From the NCBI RefSeq assembly GCF_023091745.1, contig NC_068912.1:74573067-74637066 (forward strand): a stretch of 64,000 nt of DNA, in the 5' to 3' direction. The notes beneath the pieces were generated by a model. The model searched no databases and had not been told where the DNA came from. It saw only the letters and a program-made list of their open reading frames with translations. Source of the stretch: Budorcas taxicolor (taxonomy: Eukaryota; Chordata; Mammalia; Artiodactyla; Bovidae). Numbering within the stretch: the stretch's first letter is position 1; every line of letters begins with the position of its first letter. The translations under genes were made by a program, and so were the position numbers. Below are positions 22,791-34,075 of the stretch, one piece after another.

Positions 22791-23609
22791 GTACTATCAA
22801 GAATTATAAACTTATAGAACTACTTTAAAATGTTTTATTTTAAATCATTAATTATGTCCTTTTCAAATTTATGGCTTTATTAACGTGAGAGAATCTTGAA
22901 TACATATTAAAAATGAGAATTTTCTTTTCATTTATGTGAAGATAACATTATGTAGAACCTCATTTATTGTAAGGAAAAATATTCTCATTCAATAATTATC
23001 ATAATTTTACATTTCAGTAAAATTCTAAACAATTTTTAAATGTTCAAAATATTTATAGCACCTAACAATTTACAGGCCTAACTTCTTCTTTAAAAAATTT
23101 TTTTAAACTAACCGATCAACCAACCATCTACCATCTACCTAATTAGCCTTTCATAAAAGAAAGTACGTATTACAGCCAAAGAACTAGACAAGACTTAATC
23201 CCAGAATAAAAGATAATGCTTCCCAAGGAACAGAAAGTAATCGTACACTGATATAATCATGTGACATTATTCTTACTTTTCTCAATTTCCTGAAGATGTT
23301 TGAAAACTCTGACACAGACTAGCATTGATCCACCAAGGATCCCCATTCTGTATCATACGAAAACCTTTAAAATTTAGTATCAGTTTCATTGTTAAATCCA
23401 TTAGTTTATTTTCTTAAAAGTATAGGTTAGATTCAGGAACTTATACTAAACACTGTGGTGTCAGGCACTTTCACAAACAGTCAACCCTACTCAAAATGCT
23501 TGGACGATTTTAGCTGCATTGGGTAGACTAGAATAGCGGCACTAAATGAAAAAACAATTTTACAAAGTCAAAGATATTGACTCTATCTACTGTTCTTTTT
23601 ACAAACTTA
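22791..23609. other. No recognisable feature
   Basis: Very AT-rich. No gene or named repeat was recognised. Confidence 0.45.
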
Positions 23610-23920
23610 TCTCTGCCTTATCTTTCAAGACATATTCCAATGAGGTCTTTTCTAACTATCCTTATCCTCACTCTTCTACCTACTAAAGAGGAGACATTGA
23701 TCTCTTTCTCATTTCTACCTTCATGCTCTCTGGTACTTACTTCTACTATAACAACTCTTATTGGCCTTGCATTTGACATACCTGTCACCTGGGCCTAAAC
23801 CATGAGTTTCTCAAATGGCAGAGATAATCTTTCAGCTGCTTAGTATCTCAAAAAGCAAACATAGTGATACTTGGACAGTTATCTCAATAAATTCTGATGG
23901 AATGAATAAACAAATTTCTC
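23610..23920 (+). mobile_element. L2 LINE 3' fragment
   Basis: Sense order of the L2 C-terminus and 3' UTR: ccaatgaggtcttttctaac, ctctctggtacttactt, ccatgagtttctcaaatggc, ending atggaatgaataaac. The 73-residue frame here is L2-derived, not a host gene. Confidence 0.7.
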
Positions 23921-24335
23921 ATTTTTCAGCAAAAATGAAGTTTAAAGCATAAACTGCCAATCTGATACTTAAGTTTAGATTTGCTAAGAACCTGTCCACA
24001 CAGATTTCAAACCATGGAAAATATATGACATCATTTTAGAAGATTCAGGAATCCTTTATATTTTCAATGTAAGGCAAAGGTGGTTTTAGCTTTAAATAAT
24101 TTCAGAAATTAAAGAATCAAACACCATTAATTTACAGATTTTAAAAAATGGAACCCAGGATGGTCATGTGACTCTACTCATACAAAACTGAATATTCAAT
24201 CAGAGACCACAACCGATATCACCAAACTGCCAATCTGGTCTTCTTCCTTTTCTACATCATGCCATTTAAGTAATATTCACATTGTTGTCTGATTATCCTT
24301 ATCTATAAATAATTCAGCCTTGATATTTACAATTA
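23921..24335. other. No recognisable feature
   Basis: AT-rich unique-looking DNA immediately 5' of the BovB. Confidence 0.45.
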
Positions 24336-25198
24336 ATTAATTATTTAACTTATATGCAGAATATATCATGTGAAATGCTGGGCTGCATGAAGCACAAGCT
24401 GGAATCTATATTTCCAGGAGAAATATCAATAACTTCAGATATGAAGATGATACCACCCTTATGGCAGAAAATGAAGAACTAAAGAGCTTCTTGATGAAAG
24501 TGAAAGACGAGAGTGAAAAAGTTGGCTGAAAGCTCAACATTCAGAAAACTAAGATCATGGCATCTGGTCCCATCACTTCATGGCAAATAGATGGGGAAAC
24601 AGTGGAAACAGTGTCAAACTTTATTTTGTGGGGCTCCAAAATCACTGCAGATGGTGACTGCAGCCATGAAATTAAAAAACACTTGCTCCTTGGAAGAAAA
24701 GTTATAACCAACACAGGCAGCATATTAAAAAGCAGAGACGTTACTTTACTTTGTCTAGTCAAAGCTATGGTTTTTCCAGTGGTCATGTATGGATGTGAGA
24801 GTTGGACTGTGAAGAAAGCTGAGTGCCAAAGAATGCTTTTGAACTGTGGTGTTGGAGAAGACTCTTGGGAGTCTCTTGGACTGCAAGGAGATCCAACTAG
24901 TCCATGCTAAAGGAGAGGAGTCCTGGGTATTCACTGGAAGGATGAATGTTGAAGCTGAAACTCCAGTACTTTGGCCACCTGATGCAAAGAGCTGACTCAT
25001 TGGAAAAGGCCTTGATGCTGGGAAAGATTGAGGGCAGGAGAAGAAGGGGACGACAGAGGATGAGATGGTTGGATGGCATCACCGACTCAATGGACATGAG
25101 TTTGAGCAGACTCCGGGAGTTGGTGATGGACAGGGAAGACTGTCCATGGGGTTGCAAAGAGTCGGACACATCTGAACGACTGAACTAAACTGAACTGA
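24336..25198 (+). mobile_element. RTE-BovB LINE, 5'-truncated
   Basis: Starts inside the RT at the FNLYAEYIM region and runs to the BovB end (actaaactgaactgaatg). The catalytic motif reads YEDD instead of YADD. About a dozen bases are missing in the KVRLVKAM region near 24,752. The C-terminal SWTVKKAE and LLRRLREL-type blocks are still readable. No TSD recognised. Confidence 0.9.
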
Positions 25199-25479
25199 AT
25201 GTTTCAGGTGAAGAGGAATAATATGGAGAATATGAGGAGATGAGACAGACAAACAGGGAAGCTGCTTATCAAAAAGATAGGAGACATCATTCATATTACA
25301 TGCAAGTAACATGGCAGCTTTATGGGAAAATGGCTAATGAAAGTGGTCCAGGGAGATGAAATAACAAGGGTAAAAAAAATCCTTGTGCTCTATACAATCT
25401 TAAGGAATTAAAGAGCAGGATGCAGGCAAACAATTGAAAGGAGAAGTGCTGGGAAACAAGATTGGATAGGTAGTCAGAA

Positions 25480-26600
25480 GACAGATCATGCAGGTATGTG
25501 GAGGTAATGGTAAAGCCTTTAAATCCTAGTCTAAGAGTTCTAGGGAGCCGCTGAATGGTTAGAGCAGGACAGTGACACAATCGGGCCATAAAATCAGGGA
25601 GACCAGTCAAAAGGTGTTCCATCAAGAGATGGTGGTGGGTTAGACTTCAAGAGGTGAGACATAGTCAACTCTGGGACCTCATTTCCTAACTCTGGGGCAT
25701 CAGAAAAAGAGGTGAGAGAGATTATTTTAAGATTTTTGAGGAAATCCATGAATAAAGGGTCACTTACCATGATGGAGAATACCACAGGAGGAGTAGGGAT
25801 TGGAGGAGGGTAAGATACCAGATATTCACTCTAGAACTAAAGTTGAGGTGCCTGTGAGACCTACTATCAAACATTAGAAATAGTCTATAGTTCAAGGAAA
25901 ACTCTCGGCTGAAGACACAATTGGGATATAATCTACCCAGAAATGTTATTAGTCTTGAGTGGAGATCATCTAGGGTATGACTGTAAATAAAGAAAAAAGA
26001 GAAATCTGTGGACTGAGTCCTGGATTCTCCAATGTCTGAAGATCCGGAAAAGGAAGGCAATACAGCCAAGGAGGATGAGTGGCAGTGGTCCCTGAGGGCG
26101 TTCGTGTGGGATGCCTCCAAGGCCAAGCAAAGAAAACAGTGTCCAGGAAGGAGAAAGTGAAGAACTCCATCATGGGCTCTTGAGCTAGGGACCAATACTG
26201 ACACTTACTTCAGCAAATGAGATCTTTGTTATCCCTAGTAAGAGCTGTTTGAGTGGAATGATAGGATGAAAGCCTGACTAGAGTGAATACACTGGACACT
26301 GGGAGGCAAGGAAGGCAAGACAGCATCTATAAACAATTTCTTCAGAAAGTTTTCTATAAAAGGAGAAGCCTTGGGCTGGGAAAAACTGAAAATGTAAGAA
26401 TGACCACGGATAATTACAGAGGCAAGCTCTATGAATAGGCAGAGAGTTTAGGATCAATGTTAAAGGGATAAGGCAGACACATAGCCTGATCCTGAGGAAG
26501 AACAAGGAAGGAAACAGTGGATATGAGCTCAGAAGCAGACAGGTTAGTGGATTTGGTGATAGGAAAAGGAAGTTTTCCTGGGATTGTTTCTATTTTCTTA
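25480..26600 (-). mobile_element. L2 LINE ORF2 relic, antisense, about 1.1 kb
   Basis: Reads as the reverse complement of L2 ORF2: a gggagccgctgaatggttag block at the left (downstream part), aaagttgaggtgcctgtgag, ctgagtcctggattctccaa, gcctgactagagtgaataca and, at the right, gacaggttagtggatttgg. Several minus-strand frames of 75-146 codons lie here but are fragmentary. This is the longest L2 piece in the window and covers the L2 reverse-transcriptase region. Confidence 0.7.
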
Positions 26601-26814
26601 AAGAAATCAGGAGTAAGGTCACCTACTGAAAATTTAAGGGGAAAGGCAAATGTTTATAGAACCAGTCTTATCTGGAAGTGGGTGAACGACTGATTAAAAA
26701 TGTACTAGAAGAATTCACATTTCAATATTTTATCCAAATAATTAACATAAAATCACATGCACTTATAAAAAGGTGAAAATACATGAGGATGAACTAAACT
26801 CTATTTGCTCCAGT

Positions 26815-26960
26815 TTCTGAATAAGCTAGAATGTGAGTTTCATGAGAAAAGGGGTTGTTATTTACTTTATTCTCAGTTAAATCACTGTGTATAGAACATT
26901 GTGTGTACATAAAAGATGCTCAGGAAACATTTGGTGCCTGAATTAGAAAATGAGGAGGGA
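26815..26960 (+). mobile_element. L2 3' end
   Basis: Sense L2 terminus: gctagaatgtgagtttcatg, attctcagttaaatcactg, agatgctcaggaaacatttg. Confidence 0.6.
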
Positions 26961-27959
26961 GCCACTGTAGCTTTACCTTTTTGTTATTACAGATGATCTT
27001 ACCCACAAATATTTACCTCCTGATCTCGTTCTAGCACACTTCTAGTAGCACTTTCTCAGCTGATTTTTTAAAAATTATGTGACTTTCTAAGAAAACATTT
27101 TGTGACTTACATTCATTTATTTTTAATTGTCAAACATAGTTTCACAGTATCTAATGGAAAGTCTGAAAGCTTCATGAACTAAAAAGCACATATTGCCAAA
27201 ATTAAATGAACTAAAAAGAATGAAAAGTTTGGGTAGAGTTCAAAATTTTAAAAAGAATGAAAAGTTTGGGTAGAGTTCAAAATTTTAAGATGTCAAAGAA
27301 AAATAATGTACAAACTTTAGGTTCTCATTTCTCATATTTTGATATTAAATATATGACATTCAAGGGTCCAGACGGGATTAAAGGGACAAAACTTTTAGTA
27401 CCAACTTTTGTCTGTGAAATGTACTGAAAGACTATTGAACAAAGATCCCACGAAATAGCTGATCTAGCAATCATTTTTTTTTTTTACTTCTGCTGACTGT
27501 GTTTATTTATCTACAGCAACAACAGCAAAACTTTCATTAAATCCCAAGATATTTCTAATTGTTTCACAGAAACAGATGACTTTGCATGAAAGAGAAGAAC
27601 AGAAGATCTGCTACTCTTTAACCACTGGAGGATATTAATCTTATTCTTTCCCACAAAACTGGTTACTAAATATGTGAAAAATATATACTTTTTCTAGCAG
27701 AAAAAAAGAAATGCAAATAAAAGTACCTAGGCTACATTTTCACATATTAAAAAAGTGATAAACATCTCTATGCACACAGGTTTCCCTTATTTTTAATGAC
27801 TTTCTTAAAATAAATACTTCAGTATGAGATTATTAAATGAAAAGCTATGAACACAACTTTGGAATTATATAGCTAAACTACTCCAGAAAAAAATGTAGTA
27901 AATTACTATGCTGAAAGTACAAATTTTATAACATACTGCCAGGACTGGCTTCTTGGAAT
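26961..27959. other. No gene; contains a 37-bp tandem duplication
   Basis: AT-rich and unique-looking apart from the duplication at 27,213-27,286 and a T run near 27,474-27,485. Confidence 0.45.
27213..27286. repeat. Perfect 37-bp tandem duplication
   Basis: Copies at 27,213-27,249 and 27,250-27,286, both starting aaaaagaatgaaaagtttgg, with no mismatch. Identity implies a recent origin or an active minisatellite-like locus. Confidence 0.95.
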
Positions 27960-28440
27960 TAAAATAAACTTTTTTTACCTAATTTACAGTAAAATTTATT
28001 CCTCTGGATATATGTTCTATGGGTATTGCTAAATACATATAGTCAAGTAACCAAACCACAATCAAAGTACAGGACAGGTCTATAACCCTGAAAGTGCTCT
28101 TTTGTAGTCAACCCTTTTCCCCACCCCAGCTCCTGGAAACATTGATCTGTTCTCTTTTCCTATTATTTGACTTTTCCAGAAGGTCATATACTTAAGCATA
28201 TACACCTTGAAATCTTTTCATTTGCTTTCTTTCACTTAACATCAGGTAGTTAAGATTCTTCCATATCATTGAGTGAATCAACAGTGTTTTCCTTTTATTG
28301 TTGAGTAGTGGTCTATTGCACGGACACACCACAGTTTGCTTATTCTGATTAGTTTGCTTGCTTGCAGTTCGGGGTTATTATGAAGTTGCTATCAATATTT
28401 CCATGCAAGTCTTTATGTAAATCTAAGATTTATTAATACT
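27960..28440 (-). mobile_element. Old L1 (L1M class) 3' region, antisense
   Basis: Contains the antisense L1M hallmarks gtagtcaacccttttccccac, tttcatttgctttctttca, cttttattgttgagtagtgg and ggggttattatgaagttgc in order. Decayed, no coding capacity. Confidence 0.75.
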
Positions 28441-28859
28441 TCTGTTAAGTTAGTTGTATTTTCTAAAATTATTGATCCCATATTTATTCTGTAGTTTTTG
28501 ATCTCCTTGGTACAAATTCAAATTCTCCGAGGAGATACAAGTACTCCAGTGTGAACAACAGAGGCCATGTTGAAGACAGTGTATATAAAGTTCTTAGCAT
28601 TGGCCAAAATTTGGAAAGATACTCTCATTAAAATAAAACTGAGAAGACTTAAAATATTCAGACTAGGTAACATGGATTTTTGGTTTTTTGTTTACTTTTA
28701 ATAATGTTTCCAACTTTCAGAACTTGTTTTGAGTGCTTCTGCTGGTTATAGCGAAATATGGAGGAAGACACAAAAAGTTTTCAAATTTAAAACTCCCCAA
28801 TAACTTGAAATCTGAAGGATCCTCATCATTTCCAACAACCATTTTAATTCTAAAAAAAT

Positions 28860-29070
28860 AATGGTCCCTGCTCATGAGGAGTCAACAGATTCACTAGGAA
28901 AGGTTATCTTGTGTCTGGAGAGAGATACACACTAATTCAAGACAGAAGGTTAAGGATATCAAAGGAGTGCAACTGCTAATAAGTAACTAAAGGAGTTCAG
29001 AGTTGGGAGCTGGAGGAAAGATCTGTCAGAGGGGAAAGGAAGGATGAAATTAGCTGTGCCTTGAAAGCAA
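28860..29070 (-). mobile_element. L2 fragment, antisense
   Basis: ggtccctgctcatgaggagt at the left, then ggaggaaagatctgtcagag and gctgtgccttgaaagc, as in antisense L2 or a related old LINE. Confidence 0.5.
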
Positions 29071-29801
29071 GACGGGACATTGCATTTTGAGTTCTAGCCT
29101 TCTCCTATAACTGGTATATCTCGGAGTGAGAAGGCAGTTTAAACAAGCTCTTGGCACTGATCCTTCTTCCTGTGCTTGTACAGAGCTATAATGAGTCACA
29201 ATACCACCCAAGATAACTGGAAAAACCCTTTGGCACCCAAATAACAAAATATAGTTGTCTGTGTAGCAAGAACACATTGTTAAGTGTCTTTTTTCTAAAT
29301 CTGTCTGATAATACTCACAAGATAGATTGCACAACACCACTATTAAATTTAGAAAACTTTAACAAAGAAGGATGAAAGACTGATGAGTCATTCTCAAGTA
29401 AAGCTCTCCGATTCTATTTGTAAAGCAAACTAATCAAAGTCAGATGTAGTTAATTCCCAATTGGCATATAATTTTATAATCAAGCAGAAAAGAATGATGT
29501 CTTTCTGTAACACCAAGGAAGATATCTTTTCAGTGCCTTTCCCATTATGTGTCAACCAAGCTTATTATATAAAAAAATCAAGTTTACTTAAAAAATTTTT
29601 GCACAAAAAGCTCACAAACAAGCACTTACTTTTTTCCTTTTTCCATCACTCCCTCTAATTCATTGCCACCCCCTAGCTCTTCCTTTCCCTTCCCTTCAAA
29701 TGAGCATAGTCATCAAAAAGGGTTATGTTTTCTTTTAAACCTAGAATATTTGGTTTTCAGACATTTAATCAGCAAAAAATCCAAAACTATTTGTTATTAA
29801 T
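29071..29801. other. No recognisable feature
   Basis: No gene; no confident repeat. Confidence 0.45.
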
Positions 29802-29812
29802 TATTGCATCTT

Positions 29813-30816
29813 CAGTTCAGTTCAGTCACTCAGTCGTGTCCAACTCTTTGCAACCCCATGGATTGCAGCACGCCAGGCTTCCCTGTACATCACTAACTCC
29901 CAGAGCCTGCTCAAACTCACGTCCATCGTGTTGGTAATGCCATCCAACCATCTCATCCTCTGTCGTCCCCGTCTCCTCCCACCTTCAATCTTTCCCAGTA
30001 TCAAGTTATTTTCCATTGAGTCGGTTCTTTGCATCAGGTGGCCAAAGTATTGGAGTTTCAACTTTAGCATCAGTCCTTCTAATGAATATTCAGGACTGAT
30101 TTCCTTTAGGATGGACTGGTTGAATCTCCTTGCTGTCCAAGTGACTCTCACAAGTCTTCTCCAACACCACCGTTCAAAACATCATTTTTTTTGGTGCTCA
30201 GCTTTCTTTACAGTCCAACTCTCACATCCTTACATGACCACTGGAAAAACCATAGCTTTGACTAGACAGATCTTTGTTGGCAAAGTACTGTCTCCGCTTC
30301 TTAATATACTGTCTATGTTAGTCATAGCTTTTCTTCCAAGGAGCAAGCGTCTTTTAATTTCATGGCTGCAGTCACCATTTGCAGTGATTTTGGAGCCCAA
30401 GAAAATAAAGTCTGTCACTTTTTCCGTTGTTTCCCCATTTATTTGCCATGAAATGATGGGACCAGATGCCATGATCTTAGTTTTCTGTATGTTGAGTTTT
30501 AAGCCAACTTTTTCACTCTCCTCTTTCACTTTCAACAACAGGTGCTTTAGTTCTTCTTCACTTTCTGCCATAAGGGTGGTGTCATCTGCATATCTGAGGT
30601 GATTGATATTTCTCCCAGCAATCTTGATTTCAGCTTGTGCTTCTTCCAGTCCAGCATTTCTCATGATGTACTCTGCATATAAGTTAAATAAGCAGGGTGA
30701 CAATATACAGCCTTGATGTACTCTTTTCCCTATTTGGAACCAGTCTGTTGTTCCATGTCCAGTTCTAACTGTTGCTTCTTGACCTGCATACAGATTCAGA
30801 TTTCTCAGGAGGCAGG
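29813..30816 (-). mobile_element. RTE-BovB LINE, 1,004 bp, perfect 11-bp TSD
   Basis: The BovB 3' end (cagttcagttcagtcactca) is at the left, and truncation lies in the RT near gcatacagattcag at the right. The perfect duplication tattgcatctt lies at 29,802-29,812 and 30,817-30,827. A 6-bp local duplication (cagatt) is visible near 30,791. Confidence 0.95.
30230..30703 (-). pseudogene. BovB RT palm/thumb fragment
   Basis: A 157-residue frame with LSPCLFNLYAEYIMRNAGLE, catalytic RYADD at residues 37-41 and the thumb (LLLKVKEESEKVGLKLNIQK). The next block (LPTKICLVKAMVFPVVM) ends at a stop where siblings continue. No fingers or endonuclease. Inert. Confidence 0.85.
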
Positions 30817-30894
30817 TATTGCATCTTAAGTGTCATTAAATTATGTACACATATAGATATATAATTAAATCATGAATATATATTCAGTCATCAT

Positions 30895-30980
30895 TCAATG
30901 TGGCAAACACTAATTTTATGTCTACCATGTGCCAGGCACTGGTAATATTGAGATTACCTATACAAACCTGCCCTCATTGT
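30895..30980 (-). mobile_element. L2/MIR-like fragment
   Basis: taccatgtgccaggcactgg followed by a gagattacctatac-type region, as in antisense L2 ends. A Bov-tA adjoins at 30,983. Confidence 0.45.
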
Positions 30981-30982
30981 GG

Positions 30983-31195
30983 GGCTTCCCAGGTGGTGCT
31001 AGTGGTAAAGAACCTACCTACAGGAGACATAAGAGGTGCAGGTTTTATCCCTGGGTTGGGAAGATCCCCTGGAGAAGGAAATGGCAACCCACTCCAGTAG
31101 TCTTGCTTGAAGCATCCCCATGGAAAGAGGAGTCTGATGGGATACAGTTCCATAGGGTCACAAAGAGTTGGACACGACTGAAGGGACTTAGCAGG
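30983..31195 (+). mobile_element. Bov-tA SINE, variant head
   Basis: Head of the ggcttcccaggtggtgctag type, with the extra gagacataagaggtgcagg and a decayed B box (ggttttatccc). The Bov-A body ends gactgaagggacttagca. Confidence 0.9.
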
Positions 31196-31384
31196 CTACA
31201 AGTCAAGCATTTTTAAATGAATATAGAATTAATTTAGTTTGTCTGGAGGATTAAATATGCACATACTCTCTCTGCAGGTCCTGGCCATGATGCATGGTGC
31301 CATGCAGGGGGTCCTCTCCCAGAAGGCCTTCTACAGCAGAGCCTGTCTGGGCTCACCAAGATGCCTTCTCGCCTCTTCTTCCTA

Positions 31385-31750
31385 CACACACAGCTAAATC
31401 ACGTTTCCTGGCCTTCTTCCTGATAGGCTGGCATCCTGAAATGAAGTATGAGAAAACAGAATTTGGAAAAGTGAGATATTCTTCTTCCAAACCTCATCTA
31501 TAAAAATCTTCCGCACTCACTGCTCCAAATTCTCCTTCTTTCTATCCTATAGTACATTCTATAGTACTCTAAGATGCTGAAGGATGCAGAACTACGAGAT
31601 GGAAAGAATCTATAATCCAGAACAGCTGCTTGGAGCAGAGTCTCTTCAATGACCTACATTGGACTATGACATGAGCACAAAAAAAAGTTGATTGTGTTAA
31701 GCCATTGAGATTTTAGGACAGTTTCACTAGAGCTGCTAACCTGAGCTCAG
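31385..31750 (+). mobile_element. MaLR LTR (MLT1-like), 3' part
   Basis: Recognised mainly by its end: gattgtgttaagccattgag and agctgctaacctgag. The upstream 250 bp is compatible but diverged. Confidence 0.55.
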
Positions 31751-31797
31751 GGTTTGTTCCATCTTCTAACTCTACATTTTCCAGAGTACATATTTTT

Positions 31798-31875
31798 TTA
31801 ATAAATTTATTTATTTTAATTGGAGGTTAATTACTTTACAATATTGTATTAGTTTTGCCATACATCAACATGAAT
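31798..31875 (-). mobile_element. L1 3' end, 78 bp, perfect 16-bp TSD
   Basis: Antisense ruminant L1 terminus (ttaattggaggttaattac, gttttgccatacatcaacat). The duplication cagagtacatattttt lies at 31,782-31,797 and 31,876-31,891. A minimal, extremely truncated L1 insertion. Confidence 0.9.
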
Positions 31876-31925
31876 CAGAGTACATATTTTTGACTTGTTT
31901 TTTTTCTTTAATCATGATACTGGCT

Positions 31926-32059
31926 CTCTGGAGAAGGGCATGGCAACCCACTCAAGTATTCTTGCCTAGAGAATCCCATGGACAAAGGAGCCTGGCAGGC
32001 TACAGTCCATAGGGTCACAAAGAGTTGAACACGACTGAAGCAATTTAGCACGCACGCAC
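31926..32059 (+). mobile_element. Bov-tA/Bov-A SINE, 5'-truncated, 9-bp TSD
   Basis: Starts at ctggagaagggcatggcaac; the head is absent. The Bov-A body has a cacgcacgcaca tail. The perfect duplication atactggct lies at 31,917-31,925 and 32,060-32,068. Confidence 0.9.
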
Positions 32060-32068
32060 ATACTGGCT

Positions 32069-32639
32069 ATCATTAGTGTGTATCACAATACTAATCAACA
32101 TGTCTACTTTTTACCATCTTCTTCATAGAAGCCTGCCACACTTATAGATCTATAGTGACTGAGTTGAATTGAACTTTTGTGTCCTGCTGTACATCTACCG
32201 TAAACAAGAATTCTAAGGCCTTTCAGAAAGAAAAAAATCCGCAAAGATGAGATCTGTTATTTATGCAGACTGATAGAGACTTCTTGGATACTGTTAATCA
32301 TTTCTCTTAGTCATTTGGTATTTTCTCATCTTTCTTCTTTTTATTTCCCTACGATAATCCTATATTGTAGCTTCTATCAGAAAACAGCTTTTCACTGTTC
32401 ATTTAGCATAATAACCAGTCACTTAAAACTTATCAGTCTATGGTTTAAAACAGATCAGTTATTTTTAATAAAAATCATCTGATTTTAATATTTAACTTAT
32501 TCTTATAAGAATATAAAAAAGAATATACTTAGTAATAAAAATATCAAAACTTCTTGTAAACCATGAAACAAATACATTTTAAAATAAATAAATCATGTCT
32601 TTCCTATTCTTCTTAATTTCCACCAGGCAGCAACCAAAT
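32069..32639. other. No recognisable feature
   Basis: AT-rich; no gene or named repeat. Confidence 0.45.
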
Positions 32640-33120
32640 TGAATTTGTTGCTTTTTATATTCAAAATTCACATTGTTAGGTTTTTTTTATTACAAAAGCC
32701 TAGCCTAAACAATGCAACAATATGAAAAGATAATCTTCTCTTTATCCTTCTTCCAATCTTACCTCCTGTGATAAGCCATGTTACTAGTGTAGTGTATATC
32801 CTCCCAAACTTCTCTGTGCTCAAACAACTTTAAATTTTTAATAAATCATGGGCCATTTTTTTTCTATAACTTATTTTTTTACTTAACTCTAGGTCCTGGA
32901 TATCCCTTAAGGACAAGAGCTATATAGATCTAACTCATTCATTTAAATAGCGATCTGATATTCCATAGTATGAATCAAACAAATTTTTTAGTCATTCATC
33001 TATCAATATTCACCTTTTTTCTTTACAGTTTGATTGTGTATGTGTGTGTAGGAGAGTATAGCAAGTAGTGTAGGGAAAATGGTCACCACTACAAACAACA
33101 CTGCGTAAACTTACTATACA
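32640..33120 (-). mobile_element. Old L1 (L1M class) fragment, antisense
   Basis: ctgatattccatagtatgaa, tagtcattcatctatcaata and a ctacaaacaacactgcgtaa block follow the antisense order of old L1 3' regions. Strongly diverged. Confidence 0.6.
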
Positions 33121-33337
33121 TAGGGAAAGTACTCAAAATATTCAGTGGTCATCATGGCAAAGAAACTGAGTAATCGGAACTGATATTCCATCCATCAGTC
33201 ACTGCTTCATGCCCACATATAATCTGATCATCTGCTCTAATTTTGCATTATCTCTTTTGTACTGCTGCTTGTACTTCTAGAGCACAAGTTTTCCCGTTGA
33301 TTATTGTCTAGGTTCAAGGTGTCTCTAGTCACTGTTT

Positions 33338-33546
33338 GCTCGTTAGGTGGTGTCCGACTCTTCGCAACCCCTATGGACTGTAGTCCACCAGGCTCCTCTG
33401 TCCATGGGATTTCCCCAGGAAAGATTACTGGAATAGGTTGTCATTTTCTTCTCCAGGGTATTTCCCCCCACCCAAGGGTGTAACCAGCATCTCACATCTG
33501 CTGCATTGCAGGCAGACTTTTTACCTCTGAGCCACCAGGGAAGCCC
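33338..33546 (-). mobile_element. Bov-tA SINE
   Basis: Bov-A body, then a tRNA-like head with the canonical terminus gagccaccagggaagccc. Confidence 0.92.
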
Positions 33547-33552
33547 TTTCAG

Positions 33553-34075
33553 TTGTCTACCACTGCATAATAAATCACCCCAAAACTTAGGTGAATAACA
33601 CAACAGCAATTATCTTATTGTCTTCCACTGTGTTCTGAAGTTCAGGAAGGGTTCAGCTGGTGAAGCCTGACTTGTGATTTCTCATGCAGTTTTAGGCTGA
33701 CAGTGACTGCTACCAAAACAACAAGAGGCCAGAAGAGCTGAAGTCTGGTCAGCCTCCTCTTCCTCTTCAGGTAATTGCAGGGCCTCTCCATGTGGTCTCT
33801 AGCATAGACTAGTTTAGGCTTCCTCACAGCACGATGGTCTTAAAGCAGCTGAGCTATTCAAGGGGGTTGCCTAAGGCTTCAAGAGAAAGTATTTTAGTGA
33901 GCAAGGAAAAAGATGTATGGCCTTCATGATCTAGACAAGAAAGTCACACAGCCTTACTTCTGCCACATTCTGTTCATTACAGGTGAATTACAAGTCTGCC
34001 CAATTCAAAGAGAAATTTCATGTCTTCATGAGGCAGTAGCAAGGTTCTAGAAGACTGCTTTGGAGTCGGAAATGT
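33553..34075 (-). mobile_element. Probable MaLR-type LTR, antisense
   Basis: Starts gcataataaatcaccccaaa and cttaggtgaataacacaac, the reverse complement of a MaLR LTR 3' end (ttaagccactaagtttgggg type). It later has ggcctctccatgtggtctct and cttctgccacattctgttc. Family level only; diverged. Confidence 0.55.

Noticed and set aside
25764..26204. 146-codon minus-strand frame
   Set aside because: Falls within an antisense L2 ORF2 relic and is partly out of the L2 frame, so it is not a host gene.
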